From Gallionella sp. (GTDB lineage: Bacteria > Pseudomonadota > Gammaproteobacteria > Burkholderiales > Gallionellaceae): a DNA stretch of 9,628 nucleotides. Made by a program: the position numbers and the translations under genes. Shown in pieces: positions 1 to 6,712 of the stretch. The number at the start of each line of letters is the position of its first letter. Position 1 is the stretch's first letter. The notes beneath the pieces were generated by a model. That model was not told where the DNA came from, made no database searches, and worked only from the letters and a program-made list of their open reading frames with translations. The stretch spans positions 1 to 9,628 of the forward strand of contig JANYHX010000293.1 of NCBI GenBank assembly GCA_025362155.1, read 5' to 3'.

Positions 1-932
1 TTGTCGTTATATTGATTGAGCGGTTTGTTCTCTATTTTCTGATGGACAGCCAATTCGGCACACCATACATCGGAGAAGCTTTTGGGGAACCACTGGATAA
101 GATAATTGCTGAGCAGTTTTTTGCTGGATTTTTGTTCCCCCAATAAAGTCTGCATGTCGCAGCCCGGCAGCAAGTTAATATGTAATGGCTCGCCATGTTG
201 CCAATAGGAGGATATTTGCAAAATCGCCGGGCCGCTCAGACCGCGATGCGTGACCAATAAATTTTCCCTGAATGATTGCTTGCCCAAACTCACTATTGTA
301 TCCAGCGAAACGCCGGTCAGATCGGCATAGGGCTTCCAGTCGTCCGGCGCAAAAGTCAGTGGCACCAGGCCGGGCTTGAGCTTGGTAATGGGTATGCCGA
401 ATTGTTCGGCGACGTGGTAGCCGAATGGTGTCGCGCCTGTCTTCGGAATAGACAAGCCGCCGGTGGCAATCACCAGCGCGGCAGCATCGAAATCGCCTCG
501 GGAAGTATTGATATGAAAGCTCTTATCATGCTTGATTTCTTCTACTTCGCAGCTCATAAAACGTTTCACCCCAGCCGCTTCGCATTCACCGCGCAGCATC
601 GCGATCACCGCCTCTGATTCATCATCGCAGAACAATTGCCCGAGCGTTTTTTCGTGGTAGCCGATGTTGTGCTTTTGCAGCAGCGCGATGAAATCCTGCG
701 GTGTGTAGCGCGCCAAGGCTGAACGGCAAAAATTCGGGTTGGAGGAGATGAAATTTTCCGGCTTGGTGTTGATGTTGGTAAAGTTGCAACGTCCACCGCC
801 GGAAATGCGGATCTTCTCCGCGAGTTTTTTGGTGTGGTCGAGCAACACCACGGAACGCCCGCGCTGTCCGGCTTGCAGCGCACACATCATGCCCGCCGCG
901 CCGGAGCCTATAATAATTACATCTGTTTTCAT
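1..932 (-). CDS. HI0933/YhiN-family FAD-dependent oxidoreductase (3' end cut by window edge)
   Basis: A predicted cytosolic flavoprotein of the HI0933/YhiN (BaiN-like) family, whose physiological substrate is generally unknown. The reading frame starts at ATG 932 and stays open for 310 codons to the left edge. The family is usually about 390-400 residues, so roughly 80-90 C-terminal residues lie outside. An N-terminal Rossmann FAD site is seen (VIIIGSGAAGM, residues 5-15), then the family signature KIRISGGGRCNFTN (residues 40-53). A second nucleotide-contact motif, VIATGGLSIPKTGATPFGY, lies near residues 154-172. The start overlaps the ldhA stop in an ATGA, so it is probably translated by coupling as the last visible gene of the operon. 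Only a weak GGAA lies upstream of the start. Family assignment is firm; function is not known from the sequence. Confidence 0.9.
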   Translation of the reverse strand, partial: MKTDVIIIGSGAAGMMCALQAGQRGRSVVLLDHTKKLAEKIRISGGGRCNFTNINTKPENFISSNPNFCRSALARYTPQDFIALLQKHNIGYHEKTLGQLFCDDESEAVIAMLRGECEAAGVKRFMSCEVEEIKHDKSFHINTSRGDFDAAALVIATGGLSIPKTGATPFGYHVAEQFGIPITKLKPGLVPLTFAPDDWKPYADLTGVSLDTIVSLGKQSFRENLLVTHRGLSGPAILQISSYWQHGEPLHINLLPGCDMQTLLGEQKSSKKLLSNYLIQWFPKSFSDVWCAELAVHQKIENKPLNQYND

Positions 933-1933
933 CTTAATAATTCCAAGGTGACTTCATTCTGGCATCGGCCCGTTTTTTCAAACAGGGCGATATTTTCCAA
1001 AGTGGTTTGTGCAATGCCTGATAAAGCCTCCGCGGTAAAAAACCCTTGATGTCCGGTGATCAGCACATTTGGGAAAGTCAGCAGCCGTTCAAACATATCG
1101 TCTTGTATGACTTGATTCGACAAGTCCTGAAAAAACAGGTCACCTTCCTGTTCATACACATCCAGACCGAGATAGCCTATTTTTCCGGACTTGATCCCTG
1201 CAATGACCGCAGCGGTATCGATCACCGCACCCCGGCTGGTGTTGATCAGCATCACGCCCGGTTTCATCTGCGCGATGGCCTGCGCACCGACCAAATGCAT
1301 CGACTCCTGATTAAGTGGGCAATGCAGGCTGATGATGTCACTGATCGCATACAGTTGTTGTAACGACACATATTCCACCCCCAAGCGAATGCACTCAGGG
1401 TTGGGTTGGGGATCATGCGCAACCATTTTGCAACCGAAGCCACGCAGAATTTCAGCGAGTGCCGTGCCGATCCGGCCAGTACCGATAATCCCACAAGTCT
1501 TGCCGCGCAATTCAAATCCAAGCAAACCTTCCAGCGAAAAATTCCCATTGCGCACCCTGTTGTAGGCACCATGAACATGGCGATTCAATGTCATCATCAA
1601 TGCAACGCTGTGTTCTGCAACAGAATGCGGAGAGTACGCCGGGACACGAACCAAATGCAGTCCCAGCTTGATGGCCGCCTTCACATCCACGTTGTTGAAA
1701 CCGGCGCAACGCAACGCGATCAGCCGAGTACCCTGCTGGCTCAAGGTGTTCAAGACGGCGGCATTCAAAGTATCGTTGACGAATACGCAGACGGCGGGAA
1801 AGCCCGCGACCATCTGCCGCGTCTCCTCGTTTAAATGGGAATCGAAAAATACCAGTTCATGGCCGAAGCTGCTGTTGGCTTTCGACAAAAACCGGCGGTC
1901 ATGGGATTGGGCACTACAGATGGCGACTTTCAT
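929..1933 (-). CDS. ldhA: D-lactate dehydrogenase (fermentative, NAD-dependent LdhA type)
   Basis: Interconverts pyruvate and D-lactate with NAD(H) in the cytosol. At 334 residues it is close to E. coli LdhA (329). The NAD site GIIGTGRIG is at residues 148-156. The catalytic residues of the D-2-hydroxyacid dehydrogenase family are all present: Arg234 in NTSRG, Glu263 in the DVYEQEGDLFF stretch and His295 in TGHQGF. The LDVYEQEGDLFF, LSNQVIQDD and TGHQGFFTAEAL blocks are what separate LdhA from phosphoglycerate or formate dehydrogenases. The ATG at 1933 overlaps the hydrolase stop (ATGA), and an AAGG lies six bases upstream. The stop overlaps the next gene in the same way. The nearby divergent gloB makes D-lactate, so a role in disposing of methylglyoxal-derived D-lactate is possible; this is inference. 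The enzyme usually runs in the pyruvate-to-lactate direction. Confidence 0.93.
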   Translation of the reverse strand: MKVAICSAQSHDRRFLSKANSSFGHELVFFDSHLNEETRQMVAGFPAVCVFVNDTLNAAVLNTLSQQGTRLIALRCAGFNNVDVKAAIKLGLHLVRVPAYSPHSVAEHSVALMMTLNRHVHGAYNRVRNGNFSLEGLLGFELRGKTCGIIGTGRIGTALAEILRGFGCKMVAHDPQPNPECIRLGVEYVSLQQLYAISDIISLHCPLNQESMHLVGAQAIAQMKPGVMLINTSRGAVIDTAAVIAGIKSGKIGYLGLDVYEQEGDLFFQDLSNQVIQDDMFERLLTFPNVLITGHQGFFTAEALSGIAQTTLENIALFEKTGRCQNEVTLELLR

Positions 1934-2775
1934 GGCCGGCCTTGTACAAAGGACAACATAGCGTCACGGTATTCGATCCAGCCCACCGCAGCGCTATTGT
2001 TGTGTTCACCGCCCTCGATCAAGGTAAGTGTTTTCGGTTGTGGCGCGGCAGCGTAGAGTTGTTGCGCCATTCTCACCGGGATTGTTTTATCCCAGGTGCC
2101 ATGAATCAGCAGCACCGGGATTTTAAGTGCGGCAATTTTTTTCAGCGATTCAAAACGCTGATTGAGCAACCAGTCCACAGGTAGGTAGGCATAGGATAAT
2201 TTTCCCATTTCAACCATTGAGGTAAAGGTGCTTTCAGTAATCAGCCCTGCCGCTTCGGGATGATGCACTGCCAGGTCGATCGCAATCGCACCGCCCAGCG
2301 AATGTCCGTAGATGAAAGCTTGCCCGGGTTGCACGCCGCGTTGCTTGAGCAGATATTGCCAGGCCGCTTCGGCATCTTCATACACTTTCGCTTCATTGGG
2401 CTTACCACCGCTGCTCTTGCCAAAGCCGCGATAATCTGTCAACAGCACATTAAAACCGAGCTTATGCAAACGCAGCGTGTGTTCCAGGTTGTTGCCGATG
2501 TTGCGATAATTGCCGTGCAGATAGAGAAGCGTTAGTGCGTTTGATTGCTCGGCGGGTACCCACCATGCCTGCAACTCGCCGTAATCCGCTCCGCTGCCGA
2601 CTGGAATGCGCAACTCCTCAAACTTCATGCCTAATCGATCCGGCGTGGTTTGCAGCAACAACTCGGGTTCGAACACATGATCCAGCTGTGTCGCCCACAT
2701 GTAAGTACAAGCTGTTGCATACAGCAGCGCAATTGCCGCTGCACTGATGGAGAGGCGGCGTGTCCAGGTGTTCAT
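1930..2775 (-). CDS. alpha/beta hydrolase with N-terminal membrane anchor (BEM46/YfhR-like)
   Basis: Serine hydrolase of the alpha/beta fold, resembling the BEM46/YfhR group; the substrate is unknown. With the start at 2775 it has 281 residues. A hydrophobic stretch at residues 9-28 suggests a signal anchor, with the catalytic domain on the periplasmic side. Cys23 follows it, but the preceding Ala-Thr-Ala makes a poor lipobox. The oxyanion motif HGN is at residues 87-89 and the nucleophile elbow GHSLGG at 157-162 (Ser159). Asp229 lies in HGTWDKTIP and His258 in GGEHNN. An in-frame ATG exists ten codons upstream (2805). I prefer 2775 because it forms an ATGA overlap with the dnaQ stop, like its neighbours, and puts the hydrophobic segment at the N-terminus. 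The gene ends in another ATGA overlap with ldhA. Confidence 0.88.
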   Translation of the reverse strand: MNTWTRRLSISAAAIALLYATACTYMWATQLDHVFEPELLLQTTPDRLGMKFEELRIPVGSGADYGELQAWWVPAEQSNALTLLYLHGNYRNIGNNLEHTLRLHKLGFNVLLTDYRGFGKSSGGKPNEAKVYEDAEAAWQYLLKQRGVQPGQAFIYGHSLGGAIAIDLAVHHPEAAGLITESTFTSMVEMGKLSYAYLPVDWLLNQRFESLKKIAALKIPVLLIHGTWDKTIPVRMAQQLYAAAPQPKTLTLIEGGEHNNSAAVGWIEYRDAMLSFVQGRP

Positions 2776-3470
2776 GCCGCTTGTTCCAACGTTCTCCACA
2801 AACACGCGCCCTTGCTGGCCTTATCGATATCGGCGAGCTGTAACACATGTTCGGCCAACTCTTCTACACTGGGCAACAAGATACGCAGCTTGGGGCGCGA
2901 TGCATCGGTACTTAACACTGCCGGGATGCGTGTGGTTGGCACATCTTCACCGAGTAAACTTTCCTGTCCGCGCGTCATCGAAAAATACACTTCGGCAAGC
3001 AACTCGGTATCCAGCAGGGCGCCATGCAGGGTGCGATGCGCGTGATCTATTTCATATCGGCCGCACAGCGCATTCAGGCTATTTTTCTTGCCCGGATGCA
3101 TTTCGCGGGCGATCTTGAGCGTGTCCATCACCGTGTTTTGCACCGGTGGCATGCCGATTAATTCCAATTCATGATTGAGAAAACCTATGTCGAACGGCGC
3201 GTTATGAATAATAAGTTCGGCATCTGCGATAAATTCCAAGAAGCTGCTCGCGATATCCGCGAACTTCGCTTCGTTCTGCAAACGCTCGTAGGTCAAGCCA
3301 TGCACCGCCACCGCGCCCGCCTCAATCTCGCGCTCGGGATTTAGATAACGATGGAAGCGGCGCAGCGACACTTTACGCCCCTCCAGCTCAATCGCCGCAA
3401 GCTCAATGATGCGATGTCCCTGCTTGGGATCCAGCCCGGTTGTTTCAGTATCCAGCACAATCTTACGCAT
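2772..3470 (-). CDS. dnaQ: DNA polymerase III subunit epsilon (3'-5' proofreading exonuclease)
   Basis: The proofreading exonuclease of the replicative polymerase, which removes mispaired 3' ends and binds the alpha and theta subunits in the core. At 232 residues it is near E. coli DnaQ (243). The DEDDh catalytic set is complete: Asp7 and Glu9 in DTETTG (Exo I), Asp94 in HNAPFDIGF (Exo II), and His149 and Asp154 in HGALLDTE (Exo III). Residues 165-232 are the less conserved C-terminal region that in E. coli contacts the polymerase alpha subunit. The start overlaps the end of rnhA by 8 nt, with no strong ribosome-binding site, so reinitiation after rnhA is likely. In E. coli rnhA and dnaQ are adjacent but divergent; here they run the same way. 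The gene ends in an ATGA overlap with the hydrolase. Confidence 0.97.
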   Translation of the reverse strand: MRKIVLDTETTGLDPKQGHRIIELAAIELEGRKVSLRRFHRYLNPEREIEAGAVAVHGLTYERLQNEAKFADIASSFLEFIADAELIIHNAPFDIGFLNHELELIGMPPVQNTVMDTLKIAREMHPGKKNSLNALCGRYEIDHAHRTLHGALLDTELLAEVYFSMTRGQESLLGEDVPTTRIPAVLSTDASRPKLRILLPSVEELAEHVLQLADIDKASKGACLWRTLEQAA

Positions 3471-4029
3471 TGTTTTTATTCGCCTGCATCATTTCCACTC
3501 CTCGATTCGCCAATTCATCGGCGCGCTCATTACCATCATGCCCGGCGTGCCCTTTGACCCATATCCACTCAATTTGGTGTTGCTCTGCCAGTGCGTCCAG
3601 CCGGCGCCACAGGTCTTCATTTTTTACCGGCTTTTTGTCGGCGGTTTTCCAGGCGCGCTGTTTCCAGCCATGTATCCAGACACTGATACCCTGCTGCACA
3701 TATTTCGAGTCCGTATGCAGCCGTACATGGCAACGACGCTTCAATGCTTCCAGCGCGGCGATGGCGCCCATTAACTCCATACGGTTATTGGTGGTATGCG
3801 CCTCGCCGCCGAACAACTCGCGTTCTTTCACATGTCCGGACGATAGCTTGCCGTCCCCCTTGGTGCGCAACAGCGCGCCCCAGCCGCCTACGCCGGGATT
3901 GCCTTTGCAGGCACCATCGGTAAAAATTTCCACGGTATCAAGCAGACCTCCGGATAATTGCTTGATGTTCCCGGATGATGTCCGCGTTTCTATATGTGTA
4001 CTTTTTGCCGCGACTGCTGATTTGTTCAT
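3463..4029 (-). CDS. rnhA: ribonuclease HI, with N-terminal extension
   Basis: Cuts the RNA strand of RNA-DNA hybrids in the cytosol (R-loops, primer remnants). The catalytic residues are all present: Asp38 ([12 protein letters not shown]), Glu85 (NNRMEL), Asp107 (HTDSKYV), His161 and Asp171 ([17 protein letters not shown]). The basic handle [15 protein letters not shown] lies at about residues 122-136. At 188 residues it is longer than the usual 150-155. About 32 extra N-terminal residues are polar and rich in Ser and Thr, and about nine extra residues (around 56-66) sit in the loop before ELFGGE. The ATG at 4029 is supported by an ATGA overlap with the methyltransferase stop and by an AGGA (4036-4039) six bases upstream. 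An internal GTG at 3933, with GGAGG (3947-3951) 13 bases before it, would give a canonical 156-residue enzyme. Confidence 0.95.
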   Translation of the reverse strand: MNKSAVAAKSTHIETRTSSGNIKQLSGGLLDTVEIFTDGACKGNPGVGGWGALLRTKGDGKLSSGHVKERELFGGEAHTTNNRMELMGAIAALEALKRRCHVRLHTDSKYVQQGISVWIHGWKQRAWKTADKKPVKNEDLWRRLDALAEQHQIEWIWVKGHAGHDGNERADELANRGVEMMQANKNNA

Positions 4030-4820
4030 TCGGATTCCTGTGAGGAAATTTTTTGTTGTGGCTCAGTCTCGTTGCGCTGCGTTATCCTGTTATTCAGCTT
4101 CGGTGTCGCCGGTAACAGCTTGCCGACCAGGCCCTCATTCCATTGCGGTTTGATCAGTCGCATGCCATGAACGCGCTTGATCGCATGTACAAAATACACT
4201 CCCCCGCTCACCGCCCACCAACGGTCACCGGCAGCTTCCATAAAGGAAAAACGTTCCAGCCATTTGGTCTTTTGCAGCGGTGGCGCATAGGCATTAAAGC
4301 GACCGCCGACCGCTTCAAAACCCAACAACGCCAGCCAATCCTTGAGACGCGGTAACACAATGAAATTGCCGTTCCAGGGAAAGCCCTGGCGTTTGCGCAA
4401 TGCGCGGCCCCCCAGTGTTCTTTGCAAACCCCAGAGACTGCGCGGATTAAAACCGCTGATAATCAAATTGCCTTCCGGGCGTAACACCCGCGCCACTTCA
4501 CGCAACACCTGATGGGGGTTCTCCGAAAATTCGAGCACATGCGGCATCACCACCAGATCCAGGCAATCACAATCGAATGGCAATTCGGTACAAATCAGGC
4601 GCACTGCATTTCCGGTCTGATTCCCCGCGCTGAAACGCAATGGCATCCGGTTGCTGGTTAAAAAAGCATCCCCTGACAAGCCCAATTGCAATGCGTTGTA
4701 GCCAAATATATCGCTCACCGTACGGTCGAAATAAGCCTGCTCGCGCGCCAGCACATAGCCGCCCTGTGGGGTGGCAAACCACTCGCTCAAAGTTTCCGTA
4801 GTTACCTTACAATTAGCCAT
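4026..4820 (-). CDS. class I SAM-dependent methyltransferase, YafS-like
   Basis: A predicted cytosolic methyltransferase (Methyltransf_11 fold); its substrate is not known. It has 264 residues. The N-terminal [19 protein letters not shown] stretch (residues 14-32) is typical of the YafS-like proteins encoded beside rnhA and gloB. The SAM-binding glycine loop is not the classic GxGxG but LQLGLSGDA (44-52). Later motifs are clear: [20 protein letters not shown] (87-106) and the motif after it, [20 protein letters not shown] (110-129). The C-terminal tail from about residue 240 is polar and looks disordered. It is the first gene of the minus-strand operon and shares a 50-bp promoter region with gloB. 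A GGAA lies upstream of the ATG. It ends in an ATGA overlap with rnhA. Confidence 0.85.
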   Translation of the reverse strand: MANCKVTTETLSEWFATPQGGYVLAREQAYFDRTVSDIFGYNALQLGLSGDAFLTSNRMPLRFSAGNQTGNAVRLICTELPFDCDCLDLVVMPHVLEFSENPHQVLREVARVLRPEGNLIISGFNPRSLWGLQRTLGGRALRKRQGFPWNGNFIVLPRLKDWLALLGFEAVGGRFNAYAPPLQKTKWLERFSFMEAAGDRWWAVSGGVYFVHAIKRVHGMRLIKPQWNEGLVGKLLPATPKLNNRITQRNETEPQQKISSQESE

Positions 4821-4870
4821 CGCTCAATTCCGATTTTTCCCTGTTTTACAGCCCACTATTTGCCACTTAA
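4821..4870. promoter_or_regulatory. divergent promoter region between the methyltransferase operon and gloB
   Basis: This 50-bp AT-rich gap separates two outward-facing starts, so both promoters must lie here or reach into the coding ends. I see no convincing -35/-10 pair for either direction and no strong ribosome-binding site directly before the gloB ATG. The assignment rests on gene arrangement alone. The shortness means the two transcripts probably compete for the same DNA. Confidence 0.5.
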
Positions 4871-5662
4871 ATGTTTAACATTACTGCTATCCCCGCCCTG
4901 CGCGATAACTACATCTGGGCCATTCATGATGACCAGCGGGCGATCCTGGTTGACCCCGGCGAAGCTGCACCGGCGCTGAATTTCCTGCATAGCCGCAAGC
5001 TGCAACTGAAGGCGATTTTATGCACCCACCGCCACAACGACCACATCGGTGGCATCGCAAAATTGCGCGAAGTATACAACGTGCCGGTGCATGGGCGGCG
5101 ACATCCCAATAACCCGCACATTACCAACGAGCTATGCGAGGGCGATCAACTCACGCTTGATGCGCTCGCAGTCAGGTTTGACATCATCGAAATCCCCGGT
5201 CACCTTGATGATCATATTGCATTTATCGCGCCGGATATTTTGTTCTGCGGCGACGTATTATTCGGCGCAGGCTGTGGCAGAAACTTTGAAGGAACACCGG
5301 CGCAATTGCACCATTCCCTGCAACGGTTGGCATTGTTGCCTGACACCACTCGTGTCTATTGTGCGCACGAATACACCGCCGCCAACCTGCGCTTTGCGCT
5401 CGCTTGCGAACCAGACAACCCCGCCATAAAAGAACGCATCGTCGCTACCCAACAGTTGCGCGCGGCCAATCTGCCTACCCTGCCTTCCAGCATCGCGCTG
5501 GAAAAATCCACCAACCCTTTCCTACGCTGTACCCATCCCGCCATTATCCATACCCTGCAACAACGCGGCTTGATTGATACAAGCGGGCGTGGTGTCAGCG
5601 AACTGGGCGTATTTACTGCACTGCGTGAATGGAGAAATAATTTCCAGATGACCGCGGCGTAA
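4871..5662 (+). CDS. gloB: hydroxyacylglutathione hydrolase (glyoxalase II)
   Basis: Hydrolyses S-D-lactoylglutathione to D-lactate and glutathione, the second step of cytosolic methylglyoxal detoxification. It has 263 residues, close to the family's 250-260. It carries the metallo-beta-lactamase fold with both metal sites: His53, His55, Asp57 and His58 in THRHNDH, His111 in PGHLDDH, Asp128 in CGDVLFGAGCGR and His166 in CAHEYT. The C-terminal substrate-binding region has the usual EKSTNPFLR (211-219). The PGHLDDH motif lacks the Thr that usually follows the metal-binding His (PGHTxxH), a small variant. It is divergent from the rnhA-dnaQ operon; its product is the substrate of LdhA encoded there. 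The nearest plausible start is the ATG at 4871, which places the conserved ITAIPALRDNYIW block at the N-terminus as in the family. Confidence 0.96.
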   Translation: MFNITAIPALRDNYIWAIHDDQRAILVDPGEAAPALNFLHSRKLQLKAILCTHRHNDHIGGIAKLREVYNVPVHGRRHPNNPHITNELCEGDQLTLDALAVRFDIIEIPGHLDDHIAFIAPDILFCGDVLFGAGCGRNFEGTPAQLHHSLQRLALLPDTTRVYCAHEYTAANLRFALACEPDNPAIKERIVATQQLRAANLPTLPSSIALEKSTNPFLRCTHPAIIHTLQQRGLIDTSGRGVSELGVFTALREWRNNFQMTAA

Positions 5663-5716
5663 ACTGCACAGAGGAACAAAACAAACAAAAACCGAAACCA
5701 CTGCGGCCTTTTTTAT

Positions 5717-5860
5717 ACATAGCGACAGAAATCGTAGCGAGCGATTCCAGGGACAGTGGAGGCCGGGGCGGACGCCGACAGCATACACGCCAGTATGTGA
5801 GGAGCGCGGGCACCGCCCGACCCCGTCCTGGAGCTGCGCAGTAGATTTATGTCGCTATGT
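5717..5860. repeat. 144-nt fold-back element with perfect 11-bp terminal inverted repeats
   Basis: The left end ACATAGCGACA (5717-5727) is the exact reverse complement of the right end (5850-5860). After one mismatch the pairing continues for five more bases (5729-5733 with 5844-5848). Further in, 5746-5751 pairs with 5827-5832, 5766-5771 with 5813-5818, and 5774-5776 with 5809-5811. The centre is a small hairpin, CATAC (5782-5786) with GTATG (5793-5797). The whole segment can therefore form one long imperfect hairpin. No plausible protein is encoded. It lies between gloB and the tRNA promoter. It could be a MITE-like or extragenic palindromic repeat, or a structured RNA; the window holds only this copy, so repetitiveness is untested. 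A short TGCGGC occurs in both flanks (5702-5707 and 5867-5872), but not abutting the ends, so I do not call a target duplication. Confidence 0.7.
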
Positions 5861-5865
5861 TTAGA

Positions 5866-5905
5866 TTGCGGCAAACAGTGTTCTGGGATATTCTGCGCGC
5901 CCTTC
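5866..5905 (+). promoter_or_regulatory. sigma-70 type promoter of the tRNA-Ser gene with GC-rich discriminator
   Basis: TTGCGG (5866-5871) and TATTCT (5889-5894) are separated by exactly 17 bp. They are followed by the GC-only run GCGCGCCC (5895-5902). A GC-rich discriminator is the known hallmark of stable-RNA promoters under stringent control. Transcription would begin about 5901-5903, giving a leader of only a few bases before the mature tRNA. The -35 box lies six bases behind the fold-back element. Confidence 0.6.
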
Positions 5906-5996
5906 GGAGAGGTGGATGAGTGGTTTAAGTCGCACGCCTGGAAAGCGTGTTTGGGATAATATCCCAACGGGGGTTCGAATCCCCCCTTCTCCGCCA
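5906..5996 (+). tRNA. tRNA-Ser, anticodon GGA, CCA encoded
   Basis: A complete class II tRNA. The acceptor stem pairs 5906-5912 with 5986-5992 (one G-U), then discriminator G5993 and encoded CCA (5994-5996). The anticodon stem CACGC/GCGTG (5933-5937, 5945-5949) is perfect and encloses loop CTGGAAA with anticodon GGA at 5940-5942, reading the serine codons UCC and UCU. The long variable arm typical of tRNA-Ser is a 7-bp hairpin (5951-5957 with 5961-5967). The T arm is GGGGG-TTCGAAT-CCCCC (5969-5985). No defect is seen. Confidence 0.97.
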
Positions 5997-6027
5997 GAAG
6001 CCCCGTGGAAAAGCAAAGAACCGCTCA

Positions 6028-6612
6028 TCATGGACTCGATTCTACGCGTCGCCCTTTGTTAGCGGTTGTTTCTGTCCTGATCGGTATGTATCTGCTGACA
6101 CGTTGCAGCTTCAGGATTTCTTTGTGCTGCGCATTGTTCATGTTCAGGGCGAGAAAAGCATTGGTCAATTTTTCCCGTAGATCCATATTCATGGCCGCAC
6201 TGACAGCCCAAAAATAATCGTGATAACCCGGCCGGGTGATGAATGCCGATGGGGACTTTCCATCCGTCTCGCGTTGCACCAGCGGAATGATCACGTCGTT
6301 ACTGCGCGCTTTAGCGCGGCTAAGATAATCGCTATCTATCCAAACGATATCCAGTTTATGGCTGGCCAATGCCTCGACCAGCGCGTCACCATTCGAAACC
6401 GGCCTGAATTCTATTTTCATTCCAATTTTCTTCTCAAGGTAATCAGTCAACGGCTTTAACTTGCGCCGCAACATCGAGGGCGATTCGTCAGGCATGAGCG
6501 AGACACGCAATACTGGCTCTGCATAGGTGGATGCATAAAGTATCAAGGCCGCAACGATCGCCAGCGAAATGAGCAGGTATTTGACGCGAATTGAAATTGA
6601 ATAACGTGGCAC
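6028..6612 (-). CDS. PhnD-like periplasmic binding protein with an internal in-frame deletion
   Basis: Related to the PhnD/SsuA/transferrin-like substrate-binding proteins, which bind phosphate-like or phosphonate-like ligands in the periplasm for ABC uptake or sensing. It has 194 residues against about 280-300 in the family. A hydrophobic signal segment (residues 11-28) is followed by the family's first lobe: LRVSLMPDESP (35-45), then LTDYLEKKIGMKIEF (55-69) and DIVWIDSDYLSRA (88-100). After ITR (125-127) the protein jumps straight to the second-lobe end (YHDYFWAV at 130-137, NAFLALNM at 151-158, LKLQRVSRYIPI at 168-179). The linker and most of lobe two are missing. The fusion codons 126-129 are a perfect palindrome (6226-6237). 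It starts at GTG 6612, the first start after an in-frame TAG. It lies 31 bp behind the tRNA-Ser gene on the other strand, downstream of the dehydrogenase gene. It probably cannot bind ligand as the intact family does. Confidence 0.75.
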   Translation of the reverse strand: MPRYSISIRVKYLLISLAIVAALILYASTYAEPVLRVSLMPDESPSMLRRKLKPLTDYLEKKIGMKIEFRPVSNGDALVEALASHKLDIVWIDSDYLSRAKARSNDVIIPLVQRETDGKSPSAFITRPGYHDYFWAVSAAMNMDLREKLTNAFLALNMNNAQHKEILKLQRVSRYIPIRTETTANKGRRVESSP

Positions 6613-6674
6613 AGCTTTCCATCGTGAATGAGTTAAATTTTGCTAATTCATGCTACCGTGATGATGCCGAGCTG

Positions 6675-6712
6675 CCCTGCTAGAGGCAAATGATCTCTAG
6701 TATTGATCAGGG
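6675..6712 (-). other. two-part inverted repeat between the dehydrogenase and the PhnD-like gene
   Basis: CTAGAG (6680-6685) pairs with CTCTAG (6695-6700), and CCCTG (6675-6679) with CAGGG (6708-6712), so the dehydrogenase stop region can form a stem-loop with a side bulge. There is no T-run on either strand, so it is not a classic intrinsic terminator. It might mark the 3' end of the dehydrogenase mRNA; the role is uncertain. Confidence 0.3.

Noticed and set aside
605..885. Two overlapping minus-strand open frames of 87-92 codons near the left end
   Set aside because: They are other-frame shadows inside the flavoprotein gene, whose real frame carries the GGGRCN signature and runs off the edge.
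5687..5713. Possible gloB terminator: AAAAACCG and CGGCCTTTTT around a short loop, followed by T-rich DNA
   Set aside because: Only three G-C pairs plus A-T pairs with a two-base bulge; too weak to call an intrinsic terminator.
5713..5967. Minus-strand open frame covering the fold-back element and part of the tRNA
   Set aside because: It runs through a structural RNA gene and a palindrome; no protein-like features.
6015..6071. Inverted repeat AAAGAACCGCT / AGCGGTTGTTT behind the tRNA, candidate tRNA terminator
   Set aside because: Ten of eleven bases pair, but the loop is 35 nt, no T-run follows, and the arms lie at the coding end of the PhnD-like gene.
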